Origin: Planctomycetota bacterium
Lineage (GTDB): Bacteria > Planctomycetota > GCA-002687715
Reading direction: 5' to 3'
NCBI GenBank assembly: GCA_009691765.1
Contig: SIAO01000006.1
Span: 62,001-126,000, forward strand
DNA length: 64,000 bases
Shown one piece after another: positions 19,401 through 27,276 of this stretch. The notes below the pieces were generated by a model that saw nothing but the letters and a program-made list of their open reading frames with translations, did no database searches and had not been told where the DNA came from. Position 1 is the first letter of the stretch. Each line of letters begins with the position of its first letter. Made by a program: the position numbers and the translations under genes.

Positions 19401-19644
19401 GGTCAACGGCTGGAGTATTCCGGCGGAGCTCATCGGCACACTCCTTACGGCGGGGCAGTTTGCGGAACAGATCGCGCTTTTGGGCACGACAACAACCGTC
19501 TCGGGTCTCGAGGAAGTGGCCTTTGAGTCGCAGATTCCTTTGGTCTCTACAGCCCCGGGCATTCCTTACAACGTTGCGTTCGTGACAGCTCAGGGCACTT
19601 TGCTGAGTGGTGGTGCTTGGTTCGTGCCGTCAACGGGTCTGTAG
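16432..19644 (+). CDS. Secreted heparinase II/III-like polysaccharide lyase with C-terminal beta domains
   Basis: 1070 residues with a cleavable signal peptide (GRLLLLLLMWCSVVQAQ). The first half is an alpha/alpha-toroid as in alginate-lyase/heparinase II families. It is followed by the heparinase II/III signature NHAHEDDGHLSISAGGVEHFIDRG (near 17707), with His and Asp positioned for lyase chemistry, and a beta-sandwich. The last about 300 residues are Gly/Ser/Thr-rich beta structure, possibly carbohydrate-binding. The substrate is probably an acidic polysaccharide (inference). The 131 bp before the start are shared with the rnpB promoter region. The last 15 bases overlap the convergent GT39 gene. 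Confidence 0.85.
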   Translation: MGRLLLLLLMWCSVVQAQTSFPVPSAPPPRPRLLFAAQDLASVQQRIAVTGSRAAEAYAQLSSSYGFQCGTSSGACPGGSQESWRVYRTLRFMTEQAFRWRVGGDTAAGNSAKALLCSGTWNCLNILTPTGLSGYVNGSYPAAMAITYDLIHPLLSTTERVAVVAKLEQWVAALLLGSSGVGPLSSYGGATDNHSFALATGISITLLAIWGDSTLPLIPQTVSLWLNFIRDGLKDAISSDGSVDESFGYACYGDVYCLNALIAGMYCGFGDRIANTNILKTPRWYAYSLVGSTFPWLGDSGPTHRGLRFDPVLYYAVARENDAVGLHGLLRIEALQPIDANASTFAFSAWISVVLHYPENLAAQAPTQPSAFFSDNQNQVPAGQTAQWNKTHNFDVKGSGGTAFLHAGAVGSAALDACFIIRDEWMNHAHEDDGHLSISAGGVEHFIDRGYAQNGGSFLNAQHSDHNIVTVQGGAAFGGSNHFNPPGADGRFLGSKVASLLCESSGSDYVRGTHANMWMMQQAERSVLLVRDETVPFMVVFDALNASGTASVTMEQRWNSTGPASGAGTVVNPMLVTNAGVTLRSAWIDGPVSVVAGASTYSPYSGITYYPHIVRAPATGPKTFLSVHGTGVMQQYVPAIAPSVGVVGGSFVLNGQTHKLLARATSGALNDAECTSDGRMLWLRKSSTGAINGYALLEGTTLNNSGWSFVAAAETICVSVVNGRVSIQRVAPTATPLQVSLHIPFGWPVGSVRVDGVAVNFSQTGSNLVIGGTAPPAVVWGSSAKFHTFSDGQWLDGIAGPGLIPTIDGRITASSGTATFCMHGGTSWHPGSMWIGCDVQAVGAVNSIAGSMRLGSALGTGDVAEVVFRRVASGIAAEVSLAAGGIASIVYPTTAETRVAFGWSASTGSMRFYDRTGSVMGTISRPVTQASLYVTFTVTPQGILDDCSAYDGSGTDTRGQGVAVWVTPLGRLGWSVCAPNYLGSLGYSVEVNGWSIPAELIGTLLTAGQFAEQIALLGTTTTVSGLEEVAFESQIPLVSTAPGIPYNVAFVTAQGTLLSGGAWFVPSTGL

Positions 19645-21711
19645 TCGGAGTCGGCGCGCGAGCTCTGCATGCAGCATGGATTCTGCTGCAACGTCGCTCG
19701 GCAAGCCCGTGTCGACCGCCATGGATTTCGCTTTGTCGGTGCTGAGCAGGCCTGCGAGAAGGCCGCGATACAGCCAACGCCATGCTGCACGCTGATCCCC
19801 GCACGCGAAGTGCGCTCGCACGAGATAGGCGACTGTCTCAGCATTTCCGTTGCGGGTGTAGAACGCATCGCGCAAGTCGATCAGGCGACGTGCTGAGATT
19901 CCGCAATCGCCTTGCAGCTGGGCCAACAGCGACAACACGCCTAGGTGGTGGGAGTGATTCGCGAGCAGTGTTTCCGCTGCAGCCGCGGCGGCTTCCGGGT
20001 CGGCGAGTTTCAGGGCGGCCGCTGGCCATATGCCAAGTTCCACGAGCGTGCGCAGGTTCTGCTGAGCTTTGGGAATCTGCAGCAGAGCCCAAGCATCAGG
20101 ATTCTCTGGATCATGCTGCAAGGCCAGTTGCGCCATGCTGCGCCGCGTGACGGCATCCTGCGGCAGTGCAAGTAGCCGACAGATGCTGCCGTCTTCGAGG
20201 CGTTCTTCGTGCAGCACTCGCAGTGTTGCCAGCGCTCCGTCTGGGTCCAGCACGCTTTCCGTGACAGCGGCGGCATGACGGTGTACGGGCAATCCACTCT
20301 GTACACGAGTCCACAGCATTCCGCTCTTCACCCAGAGTGAACTGGCCTCCAACAAACCAGCGCTGCCATCGGGATCTGGGATTGCATGCAAGGGGAAGCG
20401 CACAGTTCCATCTGAGGCGGGCAAGTGAAGCGGGAGCAAACGAAAGTGCACATCCACGCTGCGCTCGAGAACCGCGGCGCGCAAATCGGTGTCGCGAAGT
20501 GTTGGGGTGTGAAAGCTGAGCAACGAAATGCTGCCTCTCGCAAGTAGAGTTGTGCTCTTCAACGCTAGGGCAGCACCGACGGAAGCGGTGCCCGGGGCGC
20601 CTGGATCATCACTATGTGGACGCATGCAGACAGGTAATGGCCCGAGGTTGCCCGCACTGACTTCAATTTCACAGAAGGCCACTGCGAATCCGGCAGCGAG
20701 TGTGGCTGCAATGAAGACGCCCGCGAGTGAGCGTCGCGCCGTGGTGTTTCGAATCCTCTCCAGCGCGAGTGTTGTGAGGATTGCGAGCAAGGGGAGCAGG
20801 GGCAATAGGTGCCGAGGCTTTTTGGTGGCCACAAGGGAGAATGCGATCAATGGCAAGAGGAGCGCGCTTGCAACGCAAAGTGCTTGATGGCGGCGTGTGC
20901 GCCAAAGATGAAGTAACCCAATGGCAGCAGCAGCGACTGTCATGAATCCGAGCCATGAGCCTGCGAGAGCCTTCGGGTAGTAGAGCCACCCGGCAACGCC
21001 TTCGACGCGCGAAATCTGTCCCGCGCCACCGAGAACGCCTTGCTCCATGAACGCCGAGATGTCGCTCGCGTGGAGCAGATACCACGGTGTTGCGAGCGCG
21101 ATGCACACAAGCGCTGAGGACCAGCGTGCTCGTGTTACAGCATGACACCACCACAGCACTGCCGCTGGAGCAATAAAAATCGGGAAGGTCCACTTGGCAA
21201 GACATCCTGCGGCGCAGACAAAACCGAGGAGCACTGCACGCGCCGTTTGCGTGCGCGTGCGCTGGTCGAGAAACAAGTCAAGCGCCAAGAGGCAAAGCGG
21301 CAGCAACAAGTTCTCGCAGTAGAAGAGGTGCGTCACCGACACCACCAATGGTGTGAGCGTGCCGCACAGCGCAGCCATCAGGGCATAGAGTGGAGATAGA
21401 AAGTGGCGCGCCAGATGCCAGGCGGCAAGCAGAGTGACAAGCGCAAGCACAACGTTGATGAGCCGTAGCGCATGGAAAGTCCGCCCGGGCACGAGTGCTG
21501 CGAGTGCGGAGTAGAGCGGTGGATGCGAGTCGTGTGGTGCCGCGAGCGGGTCGCCTCGCAGATGCAGCGCCGTTTCGTAGTAACGGAACTGGTCTTGGCT
21601 GGGGCCGCGTTGGTCAGCCACGAACCACAGTGTGTGGGATACGGCCACAGCGAGCAGTGCGGCAACCCAGCACCAAGCGGGCACTCGGGCTGTGTTCGCC
21701 TCGTGGTTCAT
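19630..21711 (-). CDS. GT39-like (PMT/ArnT-type) membrane glycosyltransferase with soluble C-terminal half
   Basis: 693 residues. The first about 340 contain 9-11 hydrophobic segments. The first external loop has the acidic pair expected for lipid-phosphate-sugar-dependent glycosyltransferases (PSQDQFRYYETALHLRGDP), followed by DSHPPLYSALAAL. The C-terminal 350 residues are soluble, with a helical, TPR-like end (LALQHDPENPDAWALLQIPK; AYLVRAHFACGDQRAAWRWLY). The start is the ATG at 21711. It probably transfers a sugar from polyprenyl phosphate to a glycan or protein outside the cytoplasmic membrane; the acceptor is unknown. The lipoprotein gene lies 10 bp upstream on the same strand, so both may share a transcript. 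Confidence 0.82.
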   Translation of the reverse strand: MNHEANTARVPAWCWVAALLAVAVSHTLWFVADQRGPSQDQFRYYETALHLRGDPLAAPHDSHPPLYSALAALVPGRTFHALRLINVVLALVTLLAAWHLARHFLSPLYALMAALCGTLTPLVVSVTHLFYCENLLLPLCLLALDLFLDQRTRTQTARAVLLGFVCAAGCLAKWTFPIFIAPAAVLWWCHAVTRARWSSALVCIALATPWYLLHASDISAFMEQGVLGGAGQISRVEGVAGWLYYPKALAGSWLGFMTVAAAAIGLLHLWRTRRHQALCVASALLLPLIAFSLVATKKPRHLLPLLPLLAILTTLALERIRNTTARRSLAGVFIAATLAAGFAVAFCEIEVSAGNLGPLPVCMRPHSDDPGAPGTASVGAALALKSTTLLARGSISLLSFHTPTLRDTDLRAAVLERSVDVHFRLLPLHLPASDGTVRFPLHAIPDPDGSAGLLEASSLWVKSGMLWTRVQSGLPVHRHAAAVTESVLDPDGALATLRVLHEERLEDGSICRLLALPQDAVTRRSMAQLALQHDPENPDAWALLQIPKAQQNLRTLVELGIWPAAALKLADPEAAAAAAETLLANHSHHLGVLSLLAQLQGDCGISARRLIDLRDAFYTRNGNAETVAYLVRAHFACGDQRAAWRWLYRGLLAGLLSTDKAKSMAVDTGLPSDVAAESMLHAELARRLRLQTR

Positions 21712-21721
21712 GCGGGGGAGT

Positions 21722-22498
21722 CTATCGCCGCCGCAATGAGAGCTTGTCTATGGCGTCTGCTCGGAAGTAAAGCACGTCGTAGCCGAGGTGCTGCAACTCA
21801 GCTACGGCGGCGGGACAGTGTGCGCTACCCAGCATCAGCATGGCGCGCGGCACCGAGCGCTGTTGCATGCGCTCATGCAGGTTGCGAGCTGCAGCGGCGC
21901 CACGAAGGTCGGCATGGCCGCTGATTTCGGCAACGAGCAGTCTGATGGCGTCCTTGGCCGCGGTGTGATCAGCAGCAGGTTCGAGGTCGGCTCGTTTCAA
22001 GGCATTGATGCGTTCGAGAGCGGCCACATCGAGCGCATACAAGTGTTCGTCCTCAACGCCAAACACTTCAAGGCGCTCCGCGTGCTCCCATTGAAAGCGC
22101 AGCGGTTGGTAAAGACTGAAGGAATCTATGTCCTCTCCGTCTTCGCGAGCCTCCGTCCATGCCTTGTGGTGAGCTGCGGCTGCATCGTCGTCTGGCAGCG
22201 ACCCCAAGGACGCTTCGGTGCCGAGTAGGCGGTAGCCCTTGTTCACCAAGAAACGAACGGCGCGCGCGTTGGCTTTGCGCAAAGCGGTCCATGCGGCGCT
22301 GCTGTGCGTGATCGCTCCGTGGGTTTCATGGCGGTCACTCAACAGCACAATCGCTGGCGTGTTGGCCGAGCTACCAGCCACCGAGCCAAGGCGGCGCAAT
22401 CCTGAAGGAACATCATCGGAAGCGTTCGGAAAGCTACTGGTACAGGCCGCCAGCAACGCCGTCGCGGAAGTCAAAGCGGCCCATCGCCAAAGTCGCAT
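21722..22498 (-). CDS. Lipoprotein of the TIKI/ChaN/EreA-like superfamily (tentative)
   Basis: 258 residues. The ATG at 22498 is preferred over the GTG one codon upstream. The signal peptide ends in lipobox LAAC (Cys about 19). The rest shows a pattern reminiscent of the TIKI/TraB/ChaN/EreA fold: VLLSDRHETHGA, YRLLGTEAS, FGVEDEHLYA, an AARNLHERM helix, and a terminal AMLMLGSAHCPAAVAEL followed by GYDVLYF. The normal first motif GExH is here SDRHE. Members are metal-dependent hydrolases or haem-binding lipoproteins; activity here is uncertain. It is divergent from the GT4 gene, 116 bp apart, and 10 bp upstream of the GT39 gene. Confidence 0.6.
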   Translation of the reverse strand: MRLWRWAALTSATALLAACTSSFPNASDDVPSGLRRLGSVAGSSANTPAIVLLSDRHETHGAITHSSAAWTALRKANARAVRFLVNKGYRLLGTEASLGSLPDDDAAAAHHKAWTEAREDGEDIDSFSLYQPLRFQWEHAERLEVFGVEDEHLYALDVAALERINALKRADLEPAADHTAAKDAIRLLVAEISGHADLRGAAAARNLHERMQQRSVPRAMLMLGSAHCPAAVAELQHLGYDVLYFRADAIDKLSLRRR

Positions 22499-22601
22499 CA
22501 CTGGCTATCATCGGACCAGATGCGCATGTCTGCAAGCTCGGTTGAAGGTGCGCCGCAGCGAGGCTTTAGTGGCGTCCAAGCCGCCATGGCGCGACTGTCG
22601 A

Positions 22602-22607
22602 TAGTCT
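22602..22607 (+). promoter_or_regulatory. Putative -10 element close to the GT4 start
   Basis: TAGTCT ends 7 bp before the ATG at 22615, the spacing expected if transcription starts on or next to the start codon. No convincing -35 hexamer is seen, and no Shine-Dalgarno at a workable distance. Confidence 0.4.
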
Positions 22608-22614
22608 GACGGGA

Positions 22615-23874
22615 ATGACACTTCGGGTCTTACATATTCAGGATCACACCATTCCCGAACTTTCCGGGTATGCAGTGCGAAGCCACGCAGTGGTGACGCA
22701 GCAGCGCGCCCTTGGAATCGATGCTCGTGTAGTCTCCTCAGCGCGGCATCCAGCCACCGGCGAGAGCACAGAGACCATTCATGGCATCGAGTTTCACCGC
22801 ACATCCCGCCCACACGGTTTGCTGACAGATTGGGAACTCAAGTTGCCTTTCTTGCGTGAGCGACCAATGACAGCTGCGCTGACACAACGCGTGCTCGAAG
22901 TTGCACGCGATTTTCAGCCGCACTTGTTGCATGCGCACTCACCTATTTTTGATGGCTGGGCAGCGCGTCGCGCGTCCCGTGCCCTCGGCATTCCCTATGT
23001 CTATGAAGTTCGTGCCTTCTGGGAGGACGATGCGGTCGACAAACGCAAGATCACTGAAGGTGGGTTCATCTACTCCCGCGTGCGCGCCGCAGAAACTTCG
23101 ATTTGCCGTAGCGCTGGAGCGGTGACCACGATTTGCTCTGGCCTTCGCGATGACTTGTTGGCGCGAGGGCTCGAGCCTGAGCAAGTGCACGTCATCCCAA
23201 ACGGCGTTGATGCCGATCGCTTCCAACCTATCGCGCGTGACGAAGCTCTCGCGGCACGCCTCGGCGTGAGTCAGCAACGCGTCATCGGCTTTGTGGGTTC
23301 CTTCTTCCGTTATGAAGGGCTTCCTTTGCTGGTCGAGGCGTTTGCTTCGGTGCTGCAAGAGTTCCCAAACACCAAGCTCATCTTGTTGGGAGGCGGCGAA
23401 GACGAAGGTGCCGTTCGTGACGCAGTGGATCGGCGCATGCTCTCGGGGCAAGTTCTGTTGCCTGGCCGCGTGCCGCACGCCGAGGTCGAAGCCTGGTACT
23501 CCATCATTGATCTCCTAGTTTATCCAAGGCTTTCTGTGAGATTGACGGAACTCGTGACGCCTTTGAAGCCGCTGGAGGCTGCTGCTGCTGGGAAGAGCAT
23601 GTTGGGCAGCGATGTTGGTGGTGTGAAAGAAATCCTCGGGCTGGTGGGGTGCAAGCGATTGTGCCGCGCCGGTTCGGTGGAATCGCTGGCGGAAGCCATC
23701 AAGGAGTGGATGCGCATGGCACCTGAGGAGGTGCGCTTTGAAGTGGCGCACCAGCGTCAGGAGGCTCAAGCGCATTGTTCATGGCGCGCGGCTATCGAAC
23801 GCATCCTCCCTATCTACGGGGGTTTGTGTCCAGGCGTGATAGATGCAGCGGGCGCAAGGTGTCCGTCGCGGTAG
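22615..23874 (+). CDS. GT4-family glycosyltransferase (exosortase-associated Daro_2409-like type)
   Basis: 419-residue GT-B glycosyltransferase. The N-terminus (VLHIQDHTIPELSGYAVRSH) is typical of the subfamily first defined near exosortase/PEP-CTERM loci. Other GT4 features are VIPNGVDADRFQP (near 23190), IGFVGSFFRYEGLPLLVEAF, LLGGGEDEGAV, and the donor-binding LTELVTPLKPLEAAAAGKS with the second Glu of the EX7E motif. It is cytoplasmic, probably transferring a nucleotide-activated sugar in exopolysaccharide assembly. The radical SAM gene begins 16 bp after its stop. No exosortase or PEP-CTERM gene is in view, so the subfamily label is by resemblance only. Confidence 0.85.
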   Translation: MTLRVLHIQDHTIPELSGYAVRSHAVVTQQRALGIDARVVSSARHPATGESTETIHGIEFHRTSRPHGLLTDWELKLPFLRERPMTAALTQRVLEVARDFQPHLLHAHSPIFDGWAARRASRALGIPYVYEVRAFWEDDAVDKRKITEGGFIYSRVRAAETSICRSAGAVTTICSGLRDDLLARGLEPEQVHVIPNGVDADRFQPIARDEALAARLGVSQQRVIGFVGSFFRYEGLPLLVEAFASVLQEFPNTKLILLGGGEDEGAVRDAVDRRMLSGQVLLPGRVPHAEVEAWYSIIDLLVYPRLSVRLTELVTPLKPLEAAAAGKSMLGSDVGGVKEILGLVGCKRLCRAGSVESLAEAIKEWMRMAPEEVRFEVAHQRQEAQAHCSWRAAIERILPIYGGLCPGVIDAAGARCPSR

Positions 23875-23890
23875 ACTCTTCAAAGTTTAT

Positions 23891-24994
23891 ATGACAGCAA
23901 CCCTGAAACTTTTGCAGTCTGGCTTGGCAGTGCTTGCACGGCCAGTCAAGACTTGGAATCGGCCACTGCATCTGCAGATCGAGCCGACCACGGTGTGCAA
24001 TTTGAAGTGCTCCTTTTGCGTGCGCGAAAAAAATGTCTTTCGACCGAAGAGTCTGACTCTTGAACAGTTCCAAAGTGTGTTCGGCCAAGTTCGCCCGTTG
24101 CGAGTGACCTTTGCTGGCGACGGAGAGCCCACACTTGCTCCAGATATCTGGAAAATGGTGGCTCACGCCAAGGCTGCAGGGGCGCGCACGATCATCACGA
24201 GCAATTGGACCATCGGCCCGCGCATTGCGCAGACGGCGATCGACGCAGGCTTGACGGCGTTGCGCGTCAGCATTGACGCAGCCACGGCGCGCACGTATGT
24301 GGCGATGCGCAAGGCCGATTATCACGGCGTCATCGTCGAGGGCGTACGCAAGCTCCAGGCTCTCAAGAAAGAGCAACGCTTGCGCGAGCCGGACATTGGC
24401 TTTGAATATGTGCTTGGTCGCGACAACTTGCACGAGATGCAGGCTGTGATCGACCTTGCTGCGGAACTGGAAGTTTGCCGTGTCAATTTTCGCCCACTGA
24501 ATCTCGTGGGTATTGAAGAGCGCGAACAAGAACTGCTCGGCGGCATGACGCGTCAGCAGTATCGCGATGCGCTTGCGGCGGCGAAAGTGCACGCGAAGAG
24601 CAAGCACGTGGCCACCAACCTCGAAGAGGTCATCAGCTTGCTGCCCTTCTATGAGGTGCGCTACACACCGGAATTCAATCCCGAGAAGCGCTCGCCGGAT
24701 TGCATCTATCCGTGGGTGCAGGTGTATGTCGCGGTGGATGGCAAGGTCACGCCTTGCTGTGCGTTGCAAATGGACGAGAAGGTGTCGCTCGGAAACATGT
24801 TCGAGGACGGCTTCGACGCGGTGTGGAACGGTAAGCCTTACCGCAAGATGCGCAGTGACACCTCCAAGCGCCGCATCGAGTACAAATCCTGCATTACCTG
24901 TGAAGGACGCGGACTCGGCAAGGTAGCGAGCCTTGCTTTGCGCACTCCAGGATTCCTCAAGAAACCCGATGCACCCGTTGCGGGGCACGGTTAG
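23891..24994 (+). CDS. Radical SAM protein with SPASM-type C-terminal cluster domain
   Basis: 367 residues. The first cluster motif is CNLKCSFC (near 23996), followed by the GDGEPTL SAM-binding motif (near 24118) and a TIM-barrel body. The C-terminus has a SPASM-like arrangement: YPWVQVYVAVDGKVTPCCALQ (near 24708), GNMFEDGFDAVWNGKPYRKMR and CITCEG (near 24890). Proteins of this type modify peptides or sugars, or act as anaerobic maturases. The ATG at 23891 is chosen because it begins the region that matches the family; the frame is open upstream. It is co-directional with the GT4 gene (16 bp) and puuD (9 bp), giving a likely three-gene unit. Confidence 0.88.
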   Translation: MTATLKLLQSGLAVLARPVKTWNRPLHLQIEPTTVCNLKCSFCVREKNVFRPKSLTLEQFQSVFGQVRPLRVTFAGDGEPTLAPDIWKMVAHAKAAGARTIITSNWTIGPRIAQTAIDAGLTALRVSIDAATARTYVAMRKADYHGVIVEGVRKLQALKKEQRLREPDIGFEYVLGRDNLHEMQAVIDLAAELEVCRVNFRPLNLVGIEEREQELLGGMTRQQYRDALAAAKVHAKSKHVATNLEEVISLLPFYEVRYTPEFNPEKRSPDCIYPWVQVYVAVDGKVTPCCALQMDEKVSLGNMFEDGFDAVWNGKPYRKMRSDTSKRRIEYKSCITCEGRGLGKVASLALRTPGFLKKPDAPVAGHG

Positions 24995-25003
24995 GAGCTC
25001 TGC

Positions 25004-25759
25004 ATGCCGCGACGGCCAGTAATCGGATTGACCAGCCGGGTGTGTGCATTTTCACAGGATGGGAAATCCTACGACCGCTTTGGCGTTGCCATTGCGTACT
25101 GCGAAGCGGTGGAAGCAGCCGGTGGCACGCCGATCATCTTGCCACTGAGCGAAGAGCCTAGCGTCCTGAACTCGTATTGGCGTCTCATCGATGGCTTGCT
25201 GTTGCCAGGCGGCCAAGATGTTTCTCCCCAGCATTATGGAGAAGACCCGCGGCCCGAGTTGGAAGCGGTTGATCCGCGCAGAGACCGCGTTGAGCTTGTC
25301 CTTGCGCGCCGCGCGCTCGACGAAAATATGCCTGTGCTCGCGATTTGTCGTGGCGAGCAGCTTTTGAACGTCGCTGCTGGTGGCACGTTGCATCAAGACA
25401 TCCATGTTGCATTGGGCAAACAGTGTTTGCGCCATTTTCAGAAAACCGTGGATGAAAGTCCGTGGCATCGCGTGCAGGTTGCGGAACAGTCGTTGCTACA
25501 CACCGTGATGGGCGAGTCAGCGCTTGCTGTGAACTCGTATCATCATCAAGCCGTCAAGGATGTTGCACCAGGCTTTCGCGCTGTGGCCACATCTGCAGAT
25601 GGTGTGATTGAATCCATCGAGAGCCCGGCCCATGCCTTCATGCTCGGAGTGCAATGGCACCCCGAGCTGCTCTGGCGCGAACACGCAGCACACCATGCAC
25701 TGTTTAGAGCGCATGTCGAAATGGCGCGCCGTCGTATTGCACAGCCATCTTCGGGCTGA
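25004..25759 (+). CDS. puuD: Gamma-glutamyl-gamma-aminobutyrate hydrolase-like class I glutamine amidotransferase (peptidase C26)
   Basis: 251-residue alpha/beta hydrolase of the PuuD family, which releases GABA from gamma-glutamyl-GABA in putrescine breakdown. The glutamine-amidotransferase triad is visible: nucleophile Cys in LAICRGEQLLNVAAGG (about residue 115) and the His/Glu pair in GVQWHPEL (about 217-219). The N-terminal RPVIGLTS and LLLPGGQDVSPQHYGE are family signatures. AGGAG 8 bp upstream supports the start. The name is by family; the exact gamma-glutamyl substrate is inferred. Its stop codon abuts the stop of glyS on the other strand with no spacer (TGATCA). Confidence 0.9.
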   Translation: MPRRPVIGLTSRVCAFSQDGKSYDRFGVAIAYCEAVEAAGGTPIILPLSEEPSVLNSYWRLIDGLLLPGGQDVSPQHYGEDPRPELEAVDPRRDRVELVLARRALDENMPVLAICRGEQLLNVAAGGTLHQDIHVALGKQCLRHFQKTVDESPWHRVQVAEQSLLHTVMGESALAVNSYHHQAVKDVAPGFRAVATSADGVIESIESPAHAFMLGVQWHPELLWREHAAHHALFRAHVEMARRRIAQPSSG

Positions 25760-27085
25760 TCAAACCGAAATCTTCTCGCGCAGGTAGTCACGCAACGCAG
25801 CGATAGGCATGCGCTCTTGACGGCAATCGTCACGATGGCGCACGGTGACAGTGTTGTCGTCTTTGCTCTGGAAATCCACCGTGATGCAGAACGGTGTGCC
25901 GCATTCGTCTTGGCGCCGATAGCGGCGGCCGATGGCGCCCTTTTCGTCGTAGAACACCGAGAACTCGCGGCGCAGTTCAGCCTCAATGGCGTGCCCGATT
26001 TCCGGCAGGCCTTCCTTCTTGATGAGCGGGAATATGCCGGCCTTCACAGGCGCAATCGCAGGATGGAAGCGCAGCACCGTGCGCACTTCGCCATCGATTT
26101 CATCTTCCTGGAAGGCGTCACAAAGGAACGCGAGGCAGGCGCGGTCGACACCGAGAGCGGGCTCGATGACATAGGGGACGTAGCGCTCGCGCGTGGCATC
26201 GTCGAACCATGCCAAGTCCTTGCCTGTGGCTTCTGAGTGGCGCTTGAGGTCAAAGTCCGTGCGGTTGGCGATGCCTTCCAGCTCTTTCCACCCGAAGGGG
26301 AAGAGGTACTCCACGTCTGCGCAGGCTGCACTGTAGTGAGCCAGCTCATCACTCGCGTGGTCGCGCAAGCGCAAATTGTCCGCGCGCATTCCAAGATTGG
26401 TGAACCAATCCATGCGGAGTTTGCGCCAGTACTCGTACCACTGCGGCGCTTCAGGAGGCGGACAGAAGAACTCCATTTCCATCTGTTCGAACTCGCGGCT
26501 ACGGAAGATGAAGTACTCCGTGACGATCTCGTTGCGAAAGCTCTTGCCCTGTTGAGCGATGCCGAAGGGAGGCCTCATGCGCGATGTGTCGCAGACATTC
26601 TTGAAGTTCACGAAGATGCCCTGCGCCGTTTCAGGGCGTAGATAAACCACTGCACTGGAATCTTCTACGGGGCCCATGAAGGTCTTGAACATCAGATTGA
26701 ATTGGCGTGGCTCGGTGAGTTCGCCCTCGCATTCTCCGGGGCGTTTCGAAGGCTTCTCAGGGCAGCGTTGATTCTCGATGGTGTCGGCGCGGAAGCGTGC
26801 TTTGCATTTCTTGCAGTCCACCATGGGGTCGTTGAAGCCAGCTACATGGCCCGAGGTTTCCCACACTTTGGGGTGCATCAGAATGGAGCAGTCGATTCCA
26901 ACGACGTCCGAGCGACTGCGCACCATGGCGCGCCACCACGCGTCCTTGATGTTGCGTTTCAGCTCGACACCGAGAGGACCGTAGTCCCAGCAAGACTTCA
27001 GCCCGCCATAGATCTCACTGGAAGGGAAAATGAAACCTCTGCGCTTGCAGAGCGAAACGAGCTGTTCCATGCGATCAGTGGCCAT
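25760..27085 (-). CDS. glyS: Glycyl-tRNA synthetase, alpha2 (GlyQS/eukaryote-like) type
   Basis: 441-residue class II aminoacyl-tRNA synthetase that charges tRNA-Gly. It is the homodimeric form, not the bacterial alpha2beta2 form. Seen are FIFPSSEIYGG and WDYGPLGVELKRNI at the N-terminus, motif 1/2 regions (RPETAQGIFVNFKN, FGIAQQGKSFRNEI), FEQMEMEFF, the ATP-site SHR-equivalent IANRTDFDL and motif 3 PYVIEPALGVDRA, then the anticodon-binding domain. The ATG at 27085 is chosen; a GTG-like extension of seven codons is possible. A zinc-ribbon insertion (CKKC, CPEKPSKRPGEC) is present. It is a single-gene unit as far as can be seen. Confidence 0.95.
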   Translation of the reverse strand: MATDRMEQLVSLCKRRGFIFPSSEIYGGLKSCWDYGPLGVELKRNIKDAWWRAMVRSRSDVVGIDCSILMHPKVWETSGHVAGFNDPMVDCKKCKARFRADTIENQRCPEKPSKRPGECEGELTEPRQFNLMFKTFMGPVEDSSAVVYLRPETAQGIFVNFKNVCDTSRMRPPFGIAQQGKSFRNEIVTEYFIFRSREFEQMEMEFFCPPPEAPQWYEYWRKLRMDWFTNLGMRADNLRLRDHASDELAHYSAACADVEYLFPFGWKELEGIANRTDFDLKRHSEATGKDLAWFDDATRERYVPYVIEPALGVDRACLAFLCDAFQEDEIDGEVRTVLRFHPAIAPVKAGIFPLIKKEGLPEIGHAIEAELRREFSVFYDEKGAIGRRYRRQDECGTPFCITVDFQSKDDNTVTVRHRDDCRQERMPIAALRDYLREKISV

Positions 27086-27214
27086 GGGTTGTCTCCGCTG
27101 CCGCACTCAACATCGTGGAGCAAGCAGCGCACGAAGCTGCGATGCTGCTGAATGTCTCGTCTGCGGCACGGGATGTTAGCCGCACTCTGGGGCTCGGCGA
27201 GTGCTGCAAAATGC

Positions 27215-27246
27215 AAATGGCCCAGCGAAATCTCGCCGGGCCATTT
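27215..27246 (-). terminator. Hairpin terminator after the kelch lipoprotein gene
   Basis: On the minus strand AAATGGCCC pairs with GGGCCATTT (27238-27246 with 27215-27223), with a second inner helix GCGA/TCGC. It is followed by GCATTTTG. It lies about 30 bp after the stop of the kelch gene. The T tract is short, so strength is uncertain. Confidence 0.7.
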
Positions 27247-27276
27247 GTTCAAGCGCAACCGTTATGGCGCTTCAGA

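Noticed and set aside
23810-24988. A 392-codon open frame on the minus strand opposite the radical SAM gene
   Set aside because: The plus-strand protein has the CxxxCxxC motif and a SPASM domain; the minus-strand frame is a shadow.
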